Source: Saccoglossus kowalevskii
Taxonomy: Eukaryota > Hemichordata > Enteropneusta > Harrimaniidae
Reading direction: 5' to 3'
Assembly (NCBI RefSeq): GCF_000003605.2
Contig: NW_003146306.1
Span: forward strand, 2,722-15,143
DNA length: 12,422 nucleotides
In this document: positions 6,450 to 12,422 of the stretch, in pieces
Layout: each line of letters opens with the position of its first letter
How positions within the stretch are numbered: position 1 is the stretch's first letter
Notes under the pieces: generated by a model
What the model was told of the DNA's origin: nothing
Database searches by the model: none
Seen by the model: only the letters and a program-made list of their open reading frames with translations
Translations under genes and position numbers: made by a program

Positions 6450-7692
6450 TTCCGCCTAAATTTTTGGTCACGCTTTATGTCAACACCGTTGGACCGATCA
6501 GTTCCATACTTGCCACAATGGTAAAGCTGTATGAGATCTGGTGCATATCCTAAGTTCAGACACATAGGTCACATGACCAGGCCGCCATCTTGGATTAAAG
6601 GCGAAATTTTCAATGCCGAATTGCGCACCTTTCTGAGGGTCTGAGTGCTCCAATTTTTTTATGATAGTAGCAGTGCGACAAGGGCTACAAATTTCATCAA
6701 AAAAAACTTTAGCGGTCACGTGACTAATTTTTTTCTAGAATTTTTTTAATTTTCTTTTGCATCTCATTTGCATAATTTTCGACTAATCAACTATCCCTGA
6801 ATAACTTTGAAAGATCATATGACATAGTATTTAATTCCAAAATATGAAGTCCAGGCGATAAGCCGTTTTTTAGAAGAAGATTTTAGAATGTTTTTTCATA
6901 TTTTTTTTTGTTCTTTTATATGGTCACGTGACCTCATTTTATAGACATAATTGCAATATCTCAAGCACTGTTACAGATAGGAACATGCAACCAGTGCAAT
7001 TTTGAAGTGATGGTACATGAAATTCTACTAACAAACAAGATGACCATATATGGTCATGTGATCTCATTAAATATGCATGAATGTAATATATCAAGCACTG
7101 TTACAGATAGGGACATGCAACCTGTGCAATATCGAAGCTATAAGACACGAGATGTGACTAACTAATGTCATGACCATATATGGTCATGTGACTTCATCAA
7201 ATATACATAAATGTAATAACTCAAGCACAGTTACAGACAGGAACATGCAACCAGTGCAATATTGAAGTGATGGTACATGAAATTTTACTAACAAACAAGA
7301 TGACCATATACGGTCATGTGACCTCATTGAATATGCATAAATGTAATATATCAAGCACTGTAAGAGTTAGGGACATGCAACCTGTGCAATATCGAAGCTA
7401 TGGGTCAAGAGATGTGATTAACTAATGTGATGACTATATATGATCATGTGACCTCATCAAATATGCATAAATGTAATAACTCAAGCACTGTTACAGACGG
7501 GAACATGCAACCTGTGCAATATCGAAGCTATGGGACAAGAGATGTGACTAACTAATGTGATGACCATATATGGTCATGTGACCTCATCAAATATGCATAA
7601 ATGTTATATTTGAAACACATTAACAGATAGAAACACACAACCTGTGCAATATCGAAGCTATGAGACAAGATATGTGACTAACACATCTGATG

Positions 7693-7822
7693 CCCATACA
7701 CGGTCATGTGACCTCATCAAATATGCATAAATGTTATATCTCAAGCACTGTTACAGATAGGAAAATGCAACCAATGCAATATTGAAGTTATTGCACAACA
7801 GAGCTGACAAAAACATCCGATG
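7693..7822. repeat. Hybrid monomer (one-unit deletion relative to block F)
   Basis: It opens with gcccatacacgg, as at 8473 and 10186, but from about 7710 it follows the next subtype (gttatatctc, aggaaaatgcaacc, gaagttattgc) as at 8603 and 10316. Block F has these as two separate monomers, so one unit was lost here or gained there. Confidence 0.75.
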
Positions 7823-7953
7823 ACCATATATGGTCATGGGACATCATTAAATATGCAAGATTGTAATACCTTAAGCACTGTTACTAGACAGGAACATGCA
7901 ACATGTGCAAAATCGAAGCTGTGGGAAATGAGATGTGAGTAACTAATGTGATG
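7823..7953. repeat. Hybrid monomer: pre-cassette subtype joined to internal subtype
   Basis: The left half (gggacatcattaaat, gcaagattgtaatacctt) is diagnostic of the monomer that precedes every cassette. Instead of a cassette, the sequence switches at about 7884-7903 to an internal subtype (gtgcaaaatcg, gtgagtaact) as at 5639. A one-base insertion (ttactagacagg) sits next to the switch. This is the expected scar of an exchange that removed one cassette plus the start of the following block. Confidence 0.82.
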
Positions 7954-8812
7954 GCCGTATATGGTCATGTGACGTCATTAAATATGCATAATTGTAATAT
8001 ATCAAGCAGAATCACAGATAGAGACATGCAACCTATGCAATATCGAAGCTATGAGACAAGAGATGTGGCTAACTAATGTGATGACCATATATGGTCATGT
8101 AATTTCATCAAATATGCATAAATGTAATAACTCAAGCACTGTTACAGATAGGAACATGCAACCAGTGCAATATTGAATCTATTGCACAACAGAAGTCACG
8201 AACATATCCGATGACCATATATGGTCATGTGACCTCATCAAATAAGCATAAATGTAATAACTCAAGCACTATTACAGACGGGAACATGCAACCTGTGCAA
8301 TATCGAATTTATGGAACAAGAGATGTGACTAACTAATGTGATGACCATATATGGTCATGTGACCTCATCAAATATGCATAAATGTTATATTTGAAACACA
8401 GTAACAGAAAGAAACACACAACCTGTGCAATATCGAAGCTATGAGACAGATATGTGACTAACACACCTGATGCCCATACACGGTCATGTGACATCATTAA
8501 ATATGCATAAATGTAATAACTCAAGCACTGTTACGGACGGGAACATGCAACCTGTGCAATATCGAATCTATGGAACAAGAGATGTGACTAACTAATGTGA
8601 TGACCACATATGGTCATGTGACCTCATCAAATATGCATAAATGTTACATCTCAAGCACTGTTACAGATAGGAAAATGCAACCAATGCAATATTGAAGTTA
8701 TTGCACAACAGAGCTGACAAAAACATCCGATTACCATATATGGTCATGGGACATCATTAAATATGCAAGATTGTAATACCTTAAGCACTGTTACAGACAG
8801 GAACATGCAACG

Positions 8813-9405
8813 TGTTTAGTATGAAGGCCATGCAATTTCCTTTAATATATTATTGTCAATGATGCTGATTTTGGAACGCTGCTAATAAGTCAGTGGGCTC
8901 GAAACCCGACATTGCTGCAACGCAGCTATATTTAGGGTTTCTAGCCCATTTGGTCGAAACCCTATTGTAATTGATCCGTTTATTAGGGTACCGATCAATT
9001 CAATACTTGCCACAATGGTAAAGCTATATGAGATCTGGTGCATATCCTAAGTTCAGACACATAGGTCACATGACCAGGCCGCCATCTTGGATTAAAGGCG
9101 AAATTTTCAATGCCGAATTGCGCATCTTTCTGAGGGTCTGAGTGCTCCAATTTTTTTATGATAGTAGCAGTGCGACAAGGGCTACAAATTTCATCAAAAA
9201 AAACTTTAGCGGTCACGTGACTTTTTTTTTAGAATTTTTTTAAATTTTGTTTTGCATCTCATTTGCATAATTTTCGACAAATCAACTAACCCTGAATAAC
9301 TTTGAAAGATCATATGACATAGTATTTAATTCCAAAATATTGAGTCCAGGCGATAAGCCGTTTTTTATAAGAAGATTTTAGAATGTTTTTCCATATTTTT
9401 TTGTT
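8813..9405. repeat. Interspersed cassette, copy 5 (internal deletion)
   Basis: Landmark-to-phase distance is 533 bp. After gatccgtttattaggg the sequence jumps to accgatcaattcaatac. The ATT microsatellite and the following cttccgcc to ccgttgg stretch are gone. The residual 'tattagggt' at the junction matches the start of the duplicated unit seen only in copy 3, so copy 5 probably passed through a copy-3-like state. The remainder is standard, with YY1-like site at 9079-9090 and E-box at 9211. Confidence 0.9.
8895..8962. repeat. Inverted repeat with one mismatch, cassette 5
   Basis: The left arm 8895-8907 is standard. The right arm 8935-8947 reads gggtttctagccc, one base off the perfect complement, and breaks the CpG in the arm. 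The alternative partner tcgaaaccc is at 8954-8962. Confidence 0.85.
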
Positions 9406-10525
9406 CTTTTACATGGTCACGTGACCTCATTTTTTAGACATAATTGCAATATCTCAAGCACTGTTACAGATAGGAACATGCAACCAGTGCAATATTGAAG
9501 TGATGGTACATGACATTCTACTAACAAACAAGATGACCATATATGGTTATGTGATCTCATTAAATATGCATAAATGTAATATACCAAGCACTGTTACAGA
9601 TAGGGACATGCAACCTGTGCAATATCGATGCTATAAGACACGAGATGTGACTAACTAACGTGATGACCATATATGGTCAAGTGACTTCATCAAATATGCA
9701 TAAATGTAATAACTCAAGCACAGTTACAGACAGGAACATGCAACCAGTGCAATATTGAAGTGATGGTACATGAAATTTTACTAACAAACAAGATGACCAT
9801 ATATGGTCATGTGACCTCATTGAATATGCATAAATGTAATATATCAAGCACTGTAAGAGTTAGGGACATGCAACCTGTGCAATATCGAAGCTATGGGTCA
9901 AGAGATGTGACTAACTAATGTGATGACTATATATGATCATGTGACCTCATCAAATATGCATAAATGTAATAACTCAAGCACTGTTACAGACGGGAACATG
10001 CAACCTGTGCAATATCGAAGCTATGGGACAAGAGATGTGACTAACTAATGTGATGGCCATATATGGTCATGTGACCTCATCAAATATGCATAAATGTTAT
10101 ATTTGAAACACAGTAACAGATAGAAACACACAACCTGTGCAATATCGAAGCTATGAGACAAGATATGTGACTAACACATCTGATGCCCATACACGGTCAT
10201 GTGACATAATTAAATATGCATAAATGTAATAACTCAAGCACTGTTACAGACGGGAACATGCAACCTGTGCAATATCGAATCTATGGAACAAGAGATGTGA
10301 CTAACTAATGTGATGACCACATATGGTCATGTGACCTCATCAAATATGCATAAATGTTATATCTCAAGCACTGTTACAGATAGGAAAATGCAACCAATGC
10401 AATATTGAAGTTATTGCACAACAGAGCTGACAAAAACATCCGATGACCATATATGGTCATGGGACATCATTAAATATGCAAGATTGTAATACCTTATGCA
10501 CTGTTACAGACTGGAACATGCAACA
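9406..10525. repeat. Satellite block F: nine monomers
   Basis: Monomers start at about 9406 and then every 130 bp to 10446. The order is the four-subtype module, then 9926 (gactatatatgatc), 10056 ('atatttgaaacac'), 10186 (gcccatacacgg), 10316 (penultimate type) and 10446 (pre-cassette type). The last four correspond one for one to 8344-8812 of block E. Confidence 0.97.
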
Positions 10526-10606
10526 TGTTTAGTATGAACGCCATGCAATTTCCTTAATATATTATTGTCAATGATGCTGATTTTGGAACGCTGCTAATAA
10601 GTCAGT

Positions 10607-10619
10607 GGGCTCGAAACCC
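10607..10619. repeat. Orphan inverted-repeat arm, cassette 6
   Basis: GGGCTCGAAACCC is kept but its partner is deleted, so only the small GCTGC/GCAGC hairpin remains. Confidence 0.85.
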
Positions 10620-10649
10620 GACATTGCTGCAACGCAGCTATATTTATAT

Positions 10650-10667
10650 ATTATTATTATTATTATT
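10650..10667. repeat. (ATT)6 microsatellite, cassette 6
   Basis: Six ATT units, directly after the deletion junction. Confidence 0.95.
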
Positions 10668-11129
10668 CTTCCGCCTAAATTTTTGGTCACGCTTTATGTC
10701 AACACCGTTGGACCGATCAGTTCCATACTTGCCACAAAGGTAAAGCTGTATGAGATCTGGTGCATATCCTAAGTTCAGACATTTTAGGTCGCATGACCAG
10801 GCCGCCATCTTGGATTAAATGCGAAATTTTCAATGCCCAATTGCGCACCTTTCTGAGGGTCTGAGTGCTCCAATTTTTTTATGATAGCAGCAGTGCGACA
10901 AGGGCTACAAATTTCATCAAAAAAAACTTTAGCGGTCACGTGACTTTTTTTTTTAGAATTTTTTTAAATTTTGTTTTGCATCTCATTTGCATAATTTTCG
11001 ACAAATCAACTAACCCTGAATAACTTTGAAAGATCATATGACATAGTATTTAATTCCAAAATATGGAAGTCCAGGCGAAAAGCCGTTTTTTATAAGAAGA
11101 TTTTAGAATGTTTTTCATATTTTTTTGTT

Positions 11130-12105
11130 CTTTTATATGGTCACGTGACCTCATTTTATAGACATAATTGCAATATCTTAAGCACTGTTACAGTTAGGAA
11201 CATGCAACTAGTGCAATATTGAAGTGATGGTACATGAAATTCTACTAACAAACAAGATGACCATATATGGTCATGTGATCTCATTAAATATGCATAAATG
11301 TAATATATCAAGCACTGTTACAGATAGGGACATGCAACCTGTGCAATATCGAAGCTATAAGACACGAGATGTTACTAACTAATGTGATGACCATATATGG
11401 TCATGTGACTTCATCAAATATGCATAAATGTAATAACTCAAGCACAGTTACAGACGGGAACATGCAACCAGTGCAATATTGAAGTGATGGTACATGAAAT
11501 TTTACTACAAACAGATGACCGTATATGGTCATGTGACCTCATTGATATGCATAAATGTATATATCAGCACTGCAGAGTAGGACATGCAGCTGTGCATATC
11601 GAAGCTATGGGTCAGAGATGTGACTAACTAATGTGATGACCATATATGGTCATGTAACTTCATCAAATATGCATAAATGTAATTACTCAAGCACTGTTAC
11701 AGATAGGAACATGCAACCAGTGCAATATTGAAGTTATTGCACAACAGAGGTAACTAACATATCCGATGACCGTATATGGTCATGTGACCTCATCAAATAT
11801 GCATAAATGTAATAACTCAAGCACTGTTATAGACAGGAACATGCAACTAGTGCAATATTGAAGGTGTTGCACAAGAGAGATGACTAACACATCTGATGAC
11901 CATACACGGTCATGTGACATCATTAAATATTCATAAATGTAATAACTCAAGCTCTGTTACAGACGGGAACATGCAACCTGTGCAATATCGAATCTATGGA
12001 ACAAGAAATGTGACTAACTAATGTAATGACCATATATGGTCATGTGACATTAAATATGCAAGATTGTAATACCTTAAGCACTGTTACAGACAGGAACATG
12101 TAACA
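11130..12105. repeat. Satellite block G: eight monomers
   Basis: Monomers start at about 11130, 11260, 11390, 11518, 11639, 11769, 11899 and 12029. The first four are the shared module. The fourth is only 121 bp because of many single-base losses at 11500-11625. The penultimate monomer has ccatacacgg with attcataaatg, as in block D. The last has a 3-bp deletion (gtgacattaaat). Confidence 0.95.
11500..11625. other. Probable homopolymer-collapsed (low-quality) sequence
   Basis: Against the matching monomers at 9796 and 7303, this stretch lacks about 11 bases. Nearly all are one base of an AA, TT or GG run: tactaac to tactac, attgaat to attgat, tgtaat to tgtat, tcaagc to tcagc, gagttaggg to gagtagg, gcaatatc to gcatatc, gtcaagag to gtcagag. 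Such a pattern is typical of sequencing or consensus error and unlike the substitutions that separate other monomers. Confidence 0.8.
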
Positions 12106-12422
12106 TGTTTAGTATGAAGGCCATGCAATTTCCTTTAATATATTATTGTCAATGATGCTGATTTTGGATCGCTGCTAATAAGGCAGTGGGCTCGAAACCC
12201 GACATTGCTGCAACGCAGCTATATTTATTATTATTATTCTTCCGCCTAAATTTTTGGTCACGCTTTATGTCAACACCGTTGGACCGATCAGTTTCATACT
12301 TGCCACAATGGTAAAGCTGTATGAGATCTAGTGCATATCCTAAGTTCAGACACATAGGTCACATGACCAGGCCGCCATACATTGGATTAAAGGCGAAATT
12401 TTCAATTGCCGAATTGCGCACC
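12106..12422. repeat. Interspersed cassette, copy 7 (cut by window end)
   Basis: Starts like the others, though the landmark reads ggatcg instead of ggaacg (12166). It keeps the left arm gggctcgaaaccc at 12188-12200 but lacks 48 bp from gggtttcgag to ccgttta, exactly the segment between two TTTA words in copy 1. The YY1-like site is disrupted (gccgccatacattgg). The minus-strand ATG frame of copy 4 stays open here (68 codons, 12149-12355) because the deletion is a multiple of three. Confidence 0.9.
12227..12238. repeat. (ATT)4 microsatellite, cassette 7
   Basis: Four ATT units at the deletion junction, the shortest of the series. Confidence 0.93.

Larger units (their letters stand above)
6247..6912. 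repeat. Interspersed cassette, copy 4
   Basis: Full-length copy with all parts: inverted repeat, (ATT)11, YY1-like site at 6582-6593, GGTCACGTGAC at 6714-6724, octamer at 6766. The T-rich tract differs from other copies (tgactaattttttt then ctagaa). A minus-strand frame of 91 codons with a true ATG (6290-6565) is open here. Its centre is an (AAT)11-encoded poly-asparagine run, and copies 2, 3 and 5 carry an in-frame TGA at the same place, so I do not call it a gene. Confidence 0.92.
6913..8812. repeat. Satellite block E: fifteen monomers, fused from two blocks
   Basis: Monomers start at about 6913, 7043, 7173, 7303, 7433, 7563, 7693, 7823, 7954, 8084, 8214, 8344, 8473, 8603 and 8733. The first six follow block F in order (shared module, gactatatatgatc, then the 'atatttgaaacac' subtype). 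The hybrid at 7823 joins this to a second series that starts with the 'agcagaatcac' subtype as in block A. The 'atatttgaaacac' subtype therefore occurs twice (7563, 8344). The 1.9 kb contains no supportable gene; a 63-codon frame at 8333-8524 lies wholly in repeat units. Confidence 0.96.
10526..11129. repeat. Interspersed cassette, copy 6 (right hairpin arm deleted)
   Basis: Landmark-to-phase distance is 545 bp. After gcagctatattta the copy goes straight to tata and a short ATT run, so the gggtttcgagccc and tcgaaaccc arms are missing. The word before GGTCGCATGACC reads cagacattttagg instead of cagacacatagg, a one-base shift that also breaks the minus-strand frame. YY1-like site at 10802-10813, E-box at 10934, octamer at 10985. 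Confidence 0.9.

Noticed and set aside
8333-8524. 63-codon frame in block E
   Set aside because: It lies entirely within 130-bp satellite monomers and is absent from the matching monomers elsewhere, so it is a chance open frame.
12149-12355. 68-codon minus-strand ATG frame in cassette 7
   Set aside because: It is the same non-coding frame as in cassette 4, shortened by the 48-bp hairpin-arm deletion and loss of ATT units.

Overview
This window is non-coding tandem-repeat DNA, almost certainly from a eukaryotic nuclear genome. It is AT-rich, all repeats face the same way, and I see no protein gene, rRNA, tRNA, CRISPR array or bacterial operon signal. An invertebrate animal is my best guess, from the long satellite array, the (ATT)n microsatellites and the CpG-decay pattern among repeat copies. 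The species cannot be told from the sequence alone.

Two elements alternate along the whole window. The first is a satellite monomer of 130 bp, present about 66 times in seven blocks (A-G). In block C, 14 monomers in a row keep exact 130-bp spacing. Each monomer typically opens with an 18-bp palindrome holding CCATATATGG (a CArG-box sequence), overlapped by an E-box-like TCATGTGA. The second element is a cassette of about 590-700 bp, present seven times (731, 1859, 4291, 6247, 8813, 10526 and 12106, the last cut by the window end). A full cassette holds an AT-rich lead-in, a nested inverted repeat around gggctcgaaaccc, an (ATT)n microsatellite, a conserved stretch with GGTCACATGACC and a YY1-like CCGCCATCTTGG, a GGTCACGTGAC site, T-rich tracts with an octamer ATTTGCAT, and a second GGTCACGTGACC that leads back into satellite.

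The array is a polar higher-order repeat. The monomer before every cassette is the same subtype, and blocks C-G all start with the same four subtypes in the same order. The middle varies, giving blocks of 4 to 15 monomers. Hybrid monomers mark where unequal exchange occurred: at 1519 (a 10-monomer loss), 3041, 7693, and 7823 (loss of a whole cassette). A 390-bp, three-monomer duplication at 3301-4080 has only two mismatches between its copies.

Two stretches (4510-4553 and 11500-11625) show systematic loss of one base from homopolymers. They look like sequencing or consensus errors rather than biology. The open reading frames that can be drawn in the cassettes are frameshifted, stopped or GTG-started in other copies and do not look coding. 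No undescribed protein-based system is visible. The interest lies in the satellite/cassette architecture, its recombination record and its transcription-factor-like palindromes.
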